64,000 nucleotides of DNA from CBDFKB01 sp965248715 (GTDB lineage Bacteria; Pseudomonadota; Alphaproteobacteria; Rhizobiales; Rhizobiaceae): positions 744,001 through 808,000 of the forward strand of contig CBDFKB010000008.1 of assembly GCA_965248715.1 (NCBI GenBank). Reading direction: 5' to 3'. Shown piece after piece: positions 26,975 through 34,955 of this stretch. Position 1 is the stretch's first letter, and each line of letters opens with the position of its first letter. A program made the position numbers and the translations under genes. Under the pieces are notes generated by a model. It saw only the letters and a program-made list of their open reading frames with translations. It ran no database searches and was not told the DNA's origin.

Positions 26975-29011
26975 ATGAACGTCCTCCACTTCACTCTCGG
27001 CCCGGTACAGGGGTTTATTGCCGAGGCCCGGCGGGTGCGGGATCTGTGGGCCGGGTCGTTTTTATTGTCCTGGCTGTCGGGTCAGGCGATGGTGGCGTTG
27101 AAGGACAAAGGTGGGGAGATTAAGTTTCCCCAAACTAAAGGTGACGCGCTGTTTGAGGCCATTGTCGCTGCTCGGGCTGGTGAAATTCCAGATACCGGCC
27201 CTTATATCGGCTCGCTACCCAACCGGTTTAAGGCCGATATTTCAAAGGTCTCTGGCGATGCCGGTGAAATCTGCAAACAGGCCGTCACGGATGCATGGAT
27301 AAACCTTGCCGATGAAGTTTTCAAAACCTTCATCGAAAGCAATTCAGCACCTGACACAGAAGAAATCTGGAACCGGCAGGTCAAAAATTTTTGGGAAATA
27401 AACTGGGTATCTGGCCAAGCACCCGCCGACAATAGCGACGGAACATGGCTCGACAAGCGCAAAAACTGGCGCAGCCACTATGGTGGAACAGACGCCGATG
27501 AAGGCGGTGATCATTGCCGGTTGATGGGTCAATATCAGGAGATTTCCGGCTATCACCGCTTTGGAGAAGCCAAGAGAAAACAAACTGAATTCTGGGATAA
27601 CTTGCGCAATTCAAAAGGTATTCGCGATCTCGACCTGAAGGACGATGAACGTCTTTGCGCCATCGCATTGATAAAACGGCTATTTCCGGTTTTGGGTGAC
27701 GAAAAGATTAAATCCGTGATTGGCTGGGTGCCGGGCACGACAAAAGGCAAAGAGAAGGTCAACATTATCAACTGGCCCTCCACCAGTTATATCTGTGCCG
27801 TGCCCTGGCTGAAAGCGGTGAAACCAAATTCTCCGGAAACGGAGAGAGGCACCTATTCCAGCATTGTCAAATCTAGCCTTAAATCCAGCTTCATGGGGGA
27901 AACGGAAACCGAGTTGTTCAATTTTCCGAAAGAGGATTTTTTTAAGCTTGATGGACACTTGTTGCATCAAGATGGCATTGCAGCCTGGGATGAAAAGGAG
28001 TTCAAGACGAGCAAGGGGGCAGCGGAAACTCGCAAGCAATTGTCGTCTGGGCTGGCCGATGTGGCTAAAAAAGTTGGTGGTTCAACCGCCATCTACGCCA
28101 GTGAATTTTACGCGGTTTTGGCTATGGACGGCGACGAAGTGGGCGCGCGTATGAAATTCGATGCCGAACTGATTTCTGAAAGCCTGGCGATATTTACCAG
28201 TTCGGTCAAAGAGTATTTCGATCCAAATTGCGGCAACCCCTCCAACCCCTCCAACGGGGTGTTGATCTATGCCGGTGGCGATGATGTGCTGGCGCTGGTG
28301 CCGGTAGATAGTGCAGTTCGGGCCGCCAAATATCTGCGTGAAAAATATACCGAAGCTTTTCGTGAGAAGGTTGAAGAACCTTTCACCATGTCCGCCTCGA
28401 TCATTTTTGCTCAATATAAGATTCCCCTGACCGCAGTGTTGGCCAACGCCCATCATTATCTGGATGAAATCGCCAAAGCCAGAAACGGCCGCGACAGTGT
28501 GGCCATAGCAGTGATGAAACCCGGCGGCATCGCCTGTGATTGGACGTCGTGCTGGAAGGATAAAGGTTGCGATCCAGTCACCGCGCTTGAAGAAATTGCC
28601 ATGGAAAGTCTGGGACAGAGCGGTCACGGCGCGAACGATGATTATTCTTCCAGCTTTTTCTACAATATCCGTGAACGCTACCTGCCGCTATTTGCCGATC
28701 AAGAAATGGATGACGGTGATGAGCATCATGAGCCTGATGTTGAAGCTGATTTTGCCGATCCGCAATTCATGGAAAATGTGCTGGAGGCGGAATATTTAAA
28801 GTCACTTGGCCAGGCCAAAGTCGAAAGCGATAAGGTGAAACTGGTCATCGGCCGCATGATGAAAATCGGCCAGCCGCTTTATCGCAAGAATAAGGAAGTC
28901 AGCAAGTCGGGGATCTATAATTTTGATGGCGCGCTGGTTGCGCGGTTCATGGCAGTGGAAGCTCGCTGGCACATGCTGAAAATTCCGGTCTCGGGGGCGG
29001 GCAATGAGTGA
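26975..29011 (+). CDS. cmr2: Cas10/Cmr2, type III-B signature subunit without HD domain
   Basis: 678 residues from ATG at 26975, overlapping the cmr1 TGA. It starts directly with VLHFTLGPVQGFIAEARRVR, the first palm region, so the N-terminal HD DNase domain of longer Cas10 proteins is absent. A DGDEVGARM segment lies near residue 388. The second palm carries the catalytic GGDD at residues 434-437 (YAGGDDVLALV), the site of cyclic oligoadenylate synthesis. Several cysteines near residues 515-530 could bind zinc. Predicted: on target RNA binding, the complex makes cOA but does not cut DNA through HD. The end overlaps cmr3 by 8 bases. Confidence 0.95.
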   Translation: MNVLHFTLGPVQGFIAEARRVRDLWAGSFLLSWLSGQAMVALKDKGGEIKFPQTKGDALFEAIVAARAGEIPDTGPYIGSLPNRFKADISKVSGDAGEICKQAVTDAWINLADEVFKTFIESNSAPDTEEIWNRQVKNFWEINWVSGQAPADNSDGTWLDKRKNWRSHYGGTDADEGGDHCRLMGQYQEISGYHRFGEAKRKQTEFWDNLRNSKGIRDLDLKDDERLCAIALIKRLFPVLGDEKIKSVIGWVPGTTKGKEKVNIINWPSTSYICAVPWLKAVKPNSPETERGTYSSIVKSSLKSSFMGETETELFNFPKEDFFKLDGHLLHQDGIAAWDEKEFKTSKGAAETRKQLSSGLADVAKKVGGSTAIYASEFYAVLAMDGDEVGARMKFDAELISESLAIFTSSVKEYFDPNCGNPSNPSNGVLIYAGGDDVLALVPVDSAVRAAKYLREKYTEAFREKVEEPFTMSASIIFAQYKIPLTAVLANAHHYLDEIAKARNGRDSVAIAVMKPGGIACDWTSCWKDKGCDPVTALEEIAMESLGQSGHGANDDYSSSFFYNIRERYLPLFADQEMDDGDEHHEPDVEADFADPQFMENVLEAEYLKSLGQAKVESDKVKLVIGRMMKIGQPLYRKNKEVSKSGIYNFDGALVARFMAVEARWHMLKIPVSGAGNE

Positions 29012-30101
29012 TCGTTTGTCCCTGAAAATTTCGGCGATTGATACGGTGATGTTTCGCGATGGCAAGCCGTTCAACCAGGCGGATGCAGGTGCAAGCCTGG
29101 CCGCCAGTGTTTTTCCGCCCTATCCGCCCACATTAGTCGGTGCGGTGCGCGCCGCGATTTGGAATGCATTGGGTGGGAGAAAAGAAGACTGGGACAAAAC
29201 CCTGCTTGGTGATGGTACCAATTGGCAAAACGAGAATAATGTACTGGGCAAGCTGGAGTTCAGCGCGCCGGGTGTATTGTGGGACGATAGTCCGGTCTAT
29301 CGTGTTCCTTTGCACGTGGTGACGGTAAAGGACAAAGAGGGCGAAAAGGGCCGTTCAGAGCCAAAAATACTTTCACCAGAAAAGACTTTCTTGGACTGTG
29401 ATATGGCAGGTGGTCCGGTGCGATTTCCGGCGATTTCCGGCGAAGGTGTAAAAACCATCGAGAGCCGCTGGGTGACGCTGAAGGGCATGGAGAATATCCT
29501 GGCGGGAAACCCTCCGAGCAAAGAGCATCTCATCAAAAAAACCAAAATTTGGCAGATCGAGCCAAGGACCGGCATTGGTATAGAACGCGACAGCCGCACC
29601 ACAGTTGACGGCAATCTTTATATGGCCAGCCACGTGCGTATGTCAGATGCGACCAGCCTTTATGTGGAGGTAGGCGGATGTGACAAGGGCTGCATGCACG
29701 ATAGATTACAACCACTTGCAGGCGAACACCGCATGGCCGAAATCGCTTCCGTTGCAAGGGTGGGTTCGCCAAAAAGACCTAAACAGCTGAACCACAATCG
29801 ATATTGCGTTATCCAGCTTTCCCCTCTCATTTTGGAGTCCATGCCCAACCCCGGCGGTGTATTGCCAAACTTGCCGGGGAATTTGGTCAGCGCCTGTTTG
29901 GGCAAGCCTTTGATGATCGGCGGTTGGGATTTCAAAAAATGCCGACCAATCGCCATGCGCCAGGCGATACCCGCAGGTTCTGTGTGGTTTATGGGCGTGG
30001 AAACCCAAGAACAGCGCGCTGAGGCCCTCAATTGGCATCTTGGCAAGATCGGCCTGGCAACGGAATGGGGCTTTGGCCAGATAATGATCGGGAGTTGGTG
30101 A
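29004..30101 (+). CDS. cmr3: Cmr3, type III-B RAMP subunit
   Basis: 365 residues. Cmr3 sits beside Cmr2 and holds the crRNA 5' tag. Typical N-terminus FRDGKPFNQADAGASLAAS and PPTLVGAVRAAI, and the C-terminal glycine-rich RAMP loop ATEWGFGQIMIG. Complete, with no frame problems. Overlaps cmr2 by 8 bases and ends two bases before the cmr4 ATG. Confidence 0.94.
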   Translation: MSDRLSLKISAIDTVMFRDGKPFNQADAGASLAASVFPPYPPTLVGAVRAAIWNALGGRKEDWDKTLLGDGTNWQNENNVLGKLEFSAPGVLWDDSPVYRVPLHVVTVKDKEGEKGRSEPKILSPEKTFLDCDMAGGPVRFPAISGEGVKTIESRWVTLKGMENILAGNPPSKEHLIKKTKIWQIEPRTGIGIERDSRTTVDGNLYMASHVRMSDATSLYVEVGGCDKGCMHDRLQPLAGEHRMAEIASVARVGSPKRPKQLNHNRYCVIQLSPLILESMPNPGGVLPNLPGNLVSACLGKPLMIGGWDFKKCRPIAMRQAIPAGSVWFMGVETQEQRAEALNWHLGKIGLATEWGFGQIMIGSW

Positions 30102-30103
30102 AA

Positions 30104-30997
30104 ATGGCAGATGAAAAAATGGTGAAACCCACACAAAGCATCATTGTGAGCCTGATGGCCGAAACCCATATTCACACGGGCATTGGTCAATCCACCGGTG
30201 CGCTTGATCTGCCGGTGGCGCGCGAGAGGGCGAGCCAATATCCCTTTGTTCCTGGATCAGGCGTCAAGGGTGCGTTCAGGGTCTGGGCGTGCGAGCGGGC
30301 CAGATTGAGCGAGGGTGAAATCCGCCAACTGTTTGGCCGCGAGGGGCAGGCCGAAAATGATCAGGGCGATTCCGGTTCTGCAGGCCGGTTGCTTTGTTCA
30401 GATGCCCGCTTGCTGCTGTTACCGGTGCGCTCGCTTTCAGGTGCCTATAAATGGCTGACCTGTCCGGGTATTTTGGACCGCTATCAACGTGACACGGCCC
30501 GCTCGCAAAATGGTGCAACCGAAGCAAGTAACTCGATCCAGTCGCCTGCGAGAGGACATTATCTGGGTGAAGAGGGTTCGCACAAATGGCTGGGTCTGGA
30601 GGAACGGGAATTTGGTTTTCAAAAATCTTGTCATTCCTCCATCGTCACCGCGCTAATTGCGGTCCTGCCCGAGCCAGTTACCAAAGAAGATCTGGAACGC
30701 CGCCTGGTGATCCTCCACGACGATGACTTCACCTGGTTTGCCAAATATGCCCTGCCGGTGATGGCGCATAACGCGCTTGAGGAGAAAACAAAGAGAAGCA
30801 AAGCTCTTTGGTACGAGGAATCCCTGCCGCCGGACACCATCATGTATGTACTGTTTGGTGAGCGAACCGCAGATGCAGTAAAGACTTTCCGGCAAAAGCT
30901 GGAAGGTGCACCCTATGTGCAAATCGGCGGCAACGAAACCGTTGGAATGGGCTGGTTCATAATGAAACCCGTTGCCCGATCTGCCGGGAGAAGTTGA
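30104..30997 (+). CDS. cmr4: Cmr4, type III-B backbone and target-RNA nuclease subunit
   Basis: 297 residues from ATG at 30104. Cmr4 (a Cas7 protein) forms the filament along the crRNA and cleaves target RNA at 6-nt steps. The catalytic Asp is Asp35 in GALDLPVARE, and the conserved FVPGSGVKGAFR helix follows. The C-terminus ends with the G-rich loop NETVGMGWF. An in-frame upstream extension to 30032 lies inside cmr3 and was rejected. Confidence 0.95.
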   Translation: MADEKMVKPTQSIIVSLMAETHIHTGIGQSTGALDLPVARERASQYPFVPGSGVKGAFRVWACERARLSEGEIRQLFGREGQAENDQGDSGSAGRLLCSDARLLLLPVRSLSGAYKWLTCPGILDRYQRDTARSQNGATEASNSIQSPARGHYLGEEGSHKWLGLEEREFGFQKSCHSSIVTALIAVLPEPVTKEDLERRLVILHDDDFTWFAKYALPVMAHNALEEKTKRSKALWYEESLPPDTIMYVLFGERTADAVKTFRQKLEGAPYVQIGGNETVGMGWFIMKPVARSAGRS

Positions 30998-30998
30998 T

Positions 30999-31610
30999 AT
31001 GACCAATGGCAGAAGAGGTCGTGACCGGGCTTCGCACAAAAAAATATCGGAACAGGAAAAGCGCCTTGCCCAGCAAGCAAAGGCTCAGCAGGAGCCGACC
31101 GCCAGCACAAAAAATACTGATACAAGACCCGGTTCGCCAAAAACTGCCAGAAATCCGGCGCCCGAAAGGCCCACCAAATCCGCTCACCGCAGCCTGGCGC
31201 AAAAACGCGCCAAACATGCTCTTGAGCAAATAAAAACGCTGGAAAAAGAACGCAAATATGGAAACTACGTTGCCTTTGTAAAAGCCCTTCCCGCCACCAT
31301 TATCATGTCGGGTCTGGGGCAGGCTCTGGCCATGGAAAAGGCCGGTGCGGCCAAGGATGGCGACGTCAAGCTTGGGCACATGGCGCTGTACAAACACATG
31401 GATGAGTGGCTGATCAAGGGCTGGGAAAACAGCGTCTACGAGGGCAGGGGAGATGTTTTGGGGGCGATCTGCAACGGTTGCGAGGCCGACTATATTCGCG
31501 CACAAACCGAGGCGATGGACTATCTTGAATGGCTGAAAAAATTCGCAGTGGCGTTTCTCGACGATAAAAATCAGGAAAAAAACAAGGCTCCAGACGGGGA
31601 GTTGGAATGA
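30999..31610 (+). CDS. cmr5: Cmr5, type III-B small subunit with long N-terminal extension
   Basis: 203 residues from ATG at 30999. The Cmr5 core starts near residue 62 (HRSLAQKRAKHALEQIKTLE) and includes YVAFVKALPATIIMSGLGQA, an all-helical small subunit that packs along the filament. The first about 60 residues are basic and disordered-looking (many Lys, Gln, Arg, Thr, Pro), absent from standard Cmr5 (about 120-150 residues). The extension could bind nucleic acid. Overlaps cmr6 by 4 bases. Confidence 0.9.
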   Translation: MTNGRRGRDRASHKKISEQEKRLAQQAKAQQEPTASTKNTDTRPGSPKTARNPAPERPTKSAHRSLAQKRAKHALEQIKTLEKERKYGNYVAFVKALPATIIMSGLGQALAMEKAGAAKDGDVKLGHMALYKHMDEWLIKGWENSVYEGRGDVLGAICNGCEADYIRAQTEAMDYLEWLKKFAVAFLDDKNQEKNKAPDGELE

Positions 31611-32656
31611 CCATGCTACCGCTGCCACCCAGCAAGGCCGGCTCTTCAGCACCGGGCGAAAGAAAGGCACCAGATTTTGGCGCTAATCCCAACAGGGGGC
31701 TGATTTACAACAAATTTGTAGACAAATGGCCACTAAACGCGGCACTGGAAGAATTCCAGGGCCTTGGCGAGCAGAAGAAGGAATGGGTAAAGAATTTTAC
31801 CGGCGGCACCGGCGACGGGAAAGAGCTTGAGAAAGCTGCAAAGCGCGTTTGCTATCTGGCCAAAAATCTTTGCCGCAGCGATGATCCGGAGCCGATGATC
31901 TTTCACACCAAGAGCCCGTTTCTTACTGGTATGGGGTTGTCGCATCCGATCGAAAACGGGTTTTTGTGGCACCACACATTGGGGGTGCCCTATCTGCCGG
32001 CCTCGTCAATTAAGGGCATGATGCGGGCCTGGATGCGGGACTGGCGCGAAGAGGACCGGGACTTCGTTGTCCGCCTGTTTGGTTCAGATGATGCTAACGC
32101 CCAAAGTGCCGGATCGATCATTATCTTTGACGCCCTGCCGGTTGTCACCCCGGAGCTGGCGCTGGAGGTGATTACACCCCATGACGGCGGTTGGCGGATC
32201 AAAAAAAATGTGACGCCATCTGATTGGGTCAGCCCCGTTCCAATCCATTTTCTTGGGGTCAAAGAAGGGGCGAAATTCCAGTTCGCCGTGGCGCCGCGCG
32301 CAGGCGCAGGCGCAGGCGCAGGCGAAGACGATGTGAAGGACGCCTATCAATTGATAGAAGAAGCGCTGGAGTGGATTGGGGCGGGAGCAAAAACTTCCGT
32401 CGGCTTTGGGCGGGCAATAAGCCAGGAAAAGGTCGCGGAAATTGATGCGGCGTCACCGCCGAAGCCGGGCGACAAGGTGCGGGTCCTGGAGACTGACAAA
32501 GACCAAAAATGGCATGGCGCGGTCGGCGAGGTTCTTGATAATCCGCCTATAAATGAACTGTTGAAGGTCAAGCGTAATCCCGACGAAAATGGCAAACGGC
32601 CTGAACGCTATATCGCTATTGTCGATTTGGTTCGGGTTGCATCGGAAAAATCCTGA
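31607..32656 (+). CDS. cmr6: Cmr6, type III-B RAMP subunit with C-terminal extra domain
   Basis: 349 residues. Cmr6 closes the 3' end of the filament next to Cmr1. RAMP features: TKSPFLTGMGLSHP, YLPASSIKGMMRAW and the G-rich loop AKTSVGFGRA near residue 265. After it comes an about 65-residue segment (PGDKVRVLE ... GAVGEV) resembling an SH3/KOW-like barrel, not usual in Cmr6. Codons for AGAGAGAG come from four tandem GCAGGC hexamers (about 32299-32325), a likely slippage site. The stop overlaps the csx16 ATG (TGATG). Confidence 0.92.
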   Translation: MTMLPLPPSKAGSSAPGERKAPDFGANPNRGLIYNKFVDKWPLNAALEEFQGLGEQKKEWVKNFTGGTGDGKELEKAAKRVCYLAKNLCRSDDPEPMIFHTKSPFLTGMGLSHPIENGFLWHHTLGVPYLPASSIKGMMRAWMRDWREEDRDFVVRLFGSDDANAQSAGSIIIFDALPVVTPELALEVITPHDGGWRIKKNVTPSDWVSPVPIHFLGVKEGAKFQFAVAPRAGAGAGAGEDDVKDAYQLIEEALEWIGAGAKTSVGFGRAISQEKVAEIDAASPPKPGDKVRVLETDKDQKWHGAVGEVLDNPPINELLKVKRNPDENGKRPERYIAIVDLVRVASEKS

Positions 32657-32943
32657 TGACTGCCTATTTCGTAACCCGCCACAGGGGCGCCGTTGAATGG
32701 GCGCGGGCGTGCGGCATTGAGGCCGAGCACCTGGAACATCTGGACCCTGCAATATTGCAGCCCGGCGATGTGGTGCTTGGCACTTTGCCGGTGGCGGTGG
32801 TAGCCGAGGTCTGCTTGCGTGACGCCCGCTATATGCACCTTACTTTGGACACACCACCACAAATGCGCGGCAAGGAACTGACTGCCGGGGATATGGAAGA
32901 GTTTGGGGCAAAGCTTGAGGAATTTGAAGTGAGGAAGGTGTAA
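32656..32943 (+). CDS. csx16: Csx16 (VVA1548 family), predicted ring nuclease
   Basis: 95 residues. It starts with TAYFVTRHRGAVEWARACGI and has the family's HLDPAILQPGDVVLGTLPV and YMHLTLDTP segments. Csx16 occurs only beside type III CRISPR genes, and the family has been described as ring nucleases that degrade cyclic oligoadenylates and so switch off the alarm. Its presence implies a cOA-activated effector in this cell. It is translationally coupled to cmr6 (TGATG) and to the next gene (stop and start overlap by one base). Confidence 0.88.
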   Translation: MTAYFVTRHRGAVEWARACGIEAEHLEHLDPAILQPGDVVLGTLPVAVVAEVCLRDARYMHLTLDTPPQMRGKELTAGDMEEFGAKLEEFEVRKV

Positions 32944-33344
32944 TGGACTGGTCTTTTGATTTACTGGAATTTGCGTCCGAAAATACCGCAAGCTTTCTAT
33001 TCACAACTTTTGTCTTAGGAGGATTTGTAGAAATTTTTCGTAGATTTTTCAACTGGTTGTGGACCCTCAATTATCGGGGATGGAAGGTTGAAGTGCTACC
33101 GAGCGACTCCGCCAGAAAACGCTACGACTACCGTATGACTTGGGAGGAAGTAAAAGCGAATGAAGCAAGTCCGGTTGAGAAACGGCGATTTATCCAATCA
33201 GTCGTAACATCTGAAGGCGGTTGGCTCTCTGCCGGACAACTTTCTACAGATGATCCCGAGGGCTGGGTATTCATCGATAAGAAAAAGAAGCGATACAAAT
33301 TTGATATCGGAAAAATTCCGCCAACTTCGAAAAAGCAAAATTAG
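32943..33344 (+). CDS. Small membrane protein at end of cmr operon, possible Csx23-like effector
   Basis: 133 residues, starting within the csx16 stop (TAATG), so the last gene of the operon. One N-terminal hydrophobic segment (about residues 15-42, FLFTTFVLGGFVEIFRR and on) predicts a membrane anchor. The remaining about 90 residues are polar, with alternating basic and acidic residues and a KKKKRY segment, probably cytoplasmic. No CARF, SAVED or nuclease motif is seen. Csx23, a cA4-binding membrane effector of type III-B loci, has this general layout; the match is by architecture and place only. It could also be an unrelated passenger. Confidence 0.6.
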   Translation: MDWSFDLLEFASENTASFLFTTFVLGGFVEIFRRFFNWLWTLNYRGWKVEVLPSDSARKRYDYRMTWEEVKANEASPVEKRRFIQSVVTSEGGWLSAGQLSTDDPEGWVFIDKKKKRYKFDIGKIPPTSKKQN

Positions 33345-33449
33345 GGCGAGCAGTGGCAAATCGATAAAATCGATTTGAGCAACGAACGCCTGAGCGCGCC
33401 GCCGCAAAGGCTAACCTCCATCAGGACTAACTTCCTCGTTCAAGCCTCG

Positions 33450-33509
33450 AAAGCCAAATCGTTGGCTTTCCGCCGCCTGCGGCGGATGCCGGGTCGCAAG
33501 ACGGGCAAG
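33450..33509. repeat. Left edge of the palindrome mosaic
   Basis: Two adjacent hairpins, GAAAGCCAA/TTGGCTTTC and CCGCCG/CGGCGG, lead into the tail of a V element (GGATGCCGGGTCG). A related stretch with different stems stands at 34301-34357. Confidence 0.55.
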
Positions 33510-33510
33510 C

Positions 33511-33592
33511 GCTTCCCTGCGTGGCAGAACAAGATTTGGCGCTAGGCCAAATTGCCAGTTCGTGAACGCACGACACGGCGGATGCCGGGTCG
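33511..33592. repeat. V element, single copy (V1)
   Basis: One 82-bp unit: GTGGCAGAACAAG, a hairpin TTTGGC-GCTAG-GCCAAA, GTTCGTGAAC, and a tail ending GGATGCCGGGTCG. It is joined through GGAAAGCAGACAAAAGC to the first U element. Confidence 0.8.
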
Positions 33593-33635
33593 GAAAGCAG
33601 ACAAAAGCGTGCAGGGGATGCTGGGTCGGAAAATC

Positions 33636-33748
33636 TGAGAAGCGGTTTGTATCATCTTCATGGCCCTTCGACCACAGGTCTCAGTGCGTTCGTGCGCTTC
33701 GAAAGGTCCACTGGACCTTCCGATCCGTCTTCGACGGACCACTTCTCA
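33636..33748. repeat. U element, copy 1
   Basis: 113 bp, ends TGAGAAGCGG and CCACTTCTCA (imperfect terminal inverted repeats), with internal stems GGTCCACTGGACC and TCCGTCTTCGACGGA. It splits a CRISPR repeat: GGGGATGCTGGGTCGG lies to the left, CCTATCCCTGCCGTGC to the right. Confidence 0.85.
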
Positions 33749-33793
33749 CCTATCCCTGCCGTGCAGGGGATGGGTGATCAGGTTACCCCCAAA
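33749..33793 (-). CRISPR. Truncated CRISPR repeat and leader remnant
   Basis: 33749-33782 is the 37-bp repeat without its first bases (CCTATCCC instead of GTTTCTATCCC). It is followed by TTACCCCCAAA, the first bases of a leader, which then ends abruptly: the trace of a fourth repeat-leader module. Confidence 0.65.
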
Positions 33794-33814
33794 TAACGAG
33801 CGGGGGCAACCCCC

Positions 33815-34084
33815 TCCCTGCGTGGCAGAACAAGATTTGGCGCCAGGCCAAATTGCCGGTTCGTGAACGCACGACACGGCGGATGCCGGGTCGCAAGACG
33901 GGCAGGCGCTTCCCTCCGTGGCAGAACAAGATTTGGCGTAAGGCCAAATTGCCGGTTCGTGAACGCACGACACGGCGGATGCCGGGTCGGAAGACGGGCA
34001 GGCGCTTCCCTGCGTGGCAGAACAAGATTTGGCGTCCGCCAAATTGCCAGTTCGTGAACGCACGACACGGCGGATGCCGGGTCG
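33815..34084. repeat. V elements, three tandem copies (V2-V4)
   Basis: Units at 33815-33893, 33908-33989 and 34003-34084. Their hairpin centres differ (CCAG, TAAG, TCC) while the TTTGGC/GCCAAA arms stay paired. The open frames through them on both strands are by-products of the repeats. Confidence 0.8.
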
Positions 34085-34127
34085 GAAAGCAGACAAAAGC
34101 GTGCAGGGGATGCTGGGTCGGAAAATC

Positions 34128-34240
34128 TGAGAAGCGGTCTGTATCATCTTCATGGCCCTTCGACCACAGGTCTCAGCGCGTTCGTGCGCTTCGAAAGGTC
34201 CACTGGACCTTCCGATCCGTCTTCGACGGACCACTTCTCA
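34128..34240. repeat. U element, copy 2
   Basis: 113 bp, same ends and stems as copy 1 with two or three substitutions. The right flank is a variant repeat (34241-34273, ending GATGCTGGGTCGG), then a stretch to 34357 with two GC-rich hairpins instead of a normal spacer. Confidence 0.85.
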
Positions 34241-34357
34241 CCTATCCCTGCCGTGCAGGGGATGCTGGGTCGGAAAGCAGACAAAAGCCCGTGTTTTCGT
34301 TCAAGCCTCCGGTCGCCGGAACTCGACGACCGACCGCCTACGGCGGACCGGCTTTCA

Positions 34358-34754
34358 CCTATCCCTGCCGTACAGGGGATGCTGGGTCAGGGAAAAATAT
34401 GCATTCAACCGCCTCTTGGCCGAAGTTTCTATCCCTGCCGTGCAGGGGATGCTGGGTCGGAAAATCTGAGAAGCGGTTTGTATCATCTTCATGGCCCTTC
34501 GACCACAGGTCTCAGTGCGTTCGTGCGCTTCGAAAGGTCCACTGGACCTTCCGATCCGTCTTCGACGGACCACTTCTCACCTATCCCTGCCGTGCAGGGG
34601 ATGGGTGATCAGGCAACCGACAATTCGACAATACTGGTTTGGCTATTCGTTTCTATCCCTGCCGTGCAGGGGATGGGTGATCAGGAGGCCCTCCGAACGC
34701 GAATGGCAGTTTGACCGGTTTCTATCCCTGCCGTGCAGGGGATGGGTGATCAGG
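34358..34754 (-). CRISPR. CRISPR array A (leader-proximal end at right)
   Basis: Repeats: 34358-34392 (variant), 34425-34460 (variant ending GATGCTGGGTCGG), 34580-34613 (5' truncated after U3), and two perfect 37-bp copies at 34649-34685 and 34718-34754. The consensus starts GTTTCTATCCCTGCC and ends GGGTGATCAGG, with a CCCTGC-CGT-GCAGGG stem. Spacers: 34393-34424, 34614-34648, 34686-34717 (32-35 nt). On the minus strand the repeat ends ATAGAAAC, the usual type III crRNA 5' tag, and the AT-rich leader is at the right, so transcription should run leftwards. Confidence 0.9.
34467..34579. repeat. U element, copy 3
   Basis: 113 bp, nearly identical to copy 1. It lies inside array A between a variant repeat (34425-34460) and a truncated repeat (34580-34613), which shows that the element sits inside repeat-spacer units. 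Confidence 0.85.
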
Positions 34755-34940
34755 TTACCCCTAAACAACGTTTTGAATCAATATTAAAATTAATCAATAT
34801 ATCCAAGGCAAAGGCATTTATATTGCAATCTAAAAGAACGAAATAGGAACAATAATTCATATTTTCCATAATATCATATTTATATCAAATATTTACACCT
34901 ATTCCAAGGCAAACTTTCTAATGGAGAGCGGTTTTTCCAC
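34755..34940 (-). promoter_or_regulatory. CRISPR leader, copy 1
   Basis: 186 bp, strongly AT-rich, starting TTACCCCTAAACAA next to the last repeat and ending TTTTTCCAC against a repeat fragment (34941-34956). Shared with 35822-36007 and most of 36683-36850. As the leader of array A it should carry a minus-strand promoter. Confidence 0.8.
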
Positions 34941-34955
34941 GTTTCTATCCCTACC

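Larger units (their letters stand above)
24335..26975 (+). pseudogene. cmr1: cmr1, type III-B RAMP subunit, broken by an IS3 element and a 1-bp deletion
   Basis: Cmr1 caps the crRNA 3' end of the Cmr effector. The first piece (24335-24916; a TTG start at 24320 is also possible) has the RAMP N-terminus FEIVTPMFLGGAEHE and SVKGALAFWWRAL. An IS3 element (24917-26171) interrupts it after ...EKAMS. The frame resumes with TIQDEIIPSLKLFGLLG, then breaks again at 26225-26228, where GGTGATT needs one more G to read LLGGLGARVRRGWGSVAL. The second piece runs in the other frame from 26229 to 26975 and includes the G-rich loop RRGWGSV. The frame joins well across the IS, with no clear target duplication. 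The stop TGA overlaps the cmr2 ATG. Confidence 0.9.
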
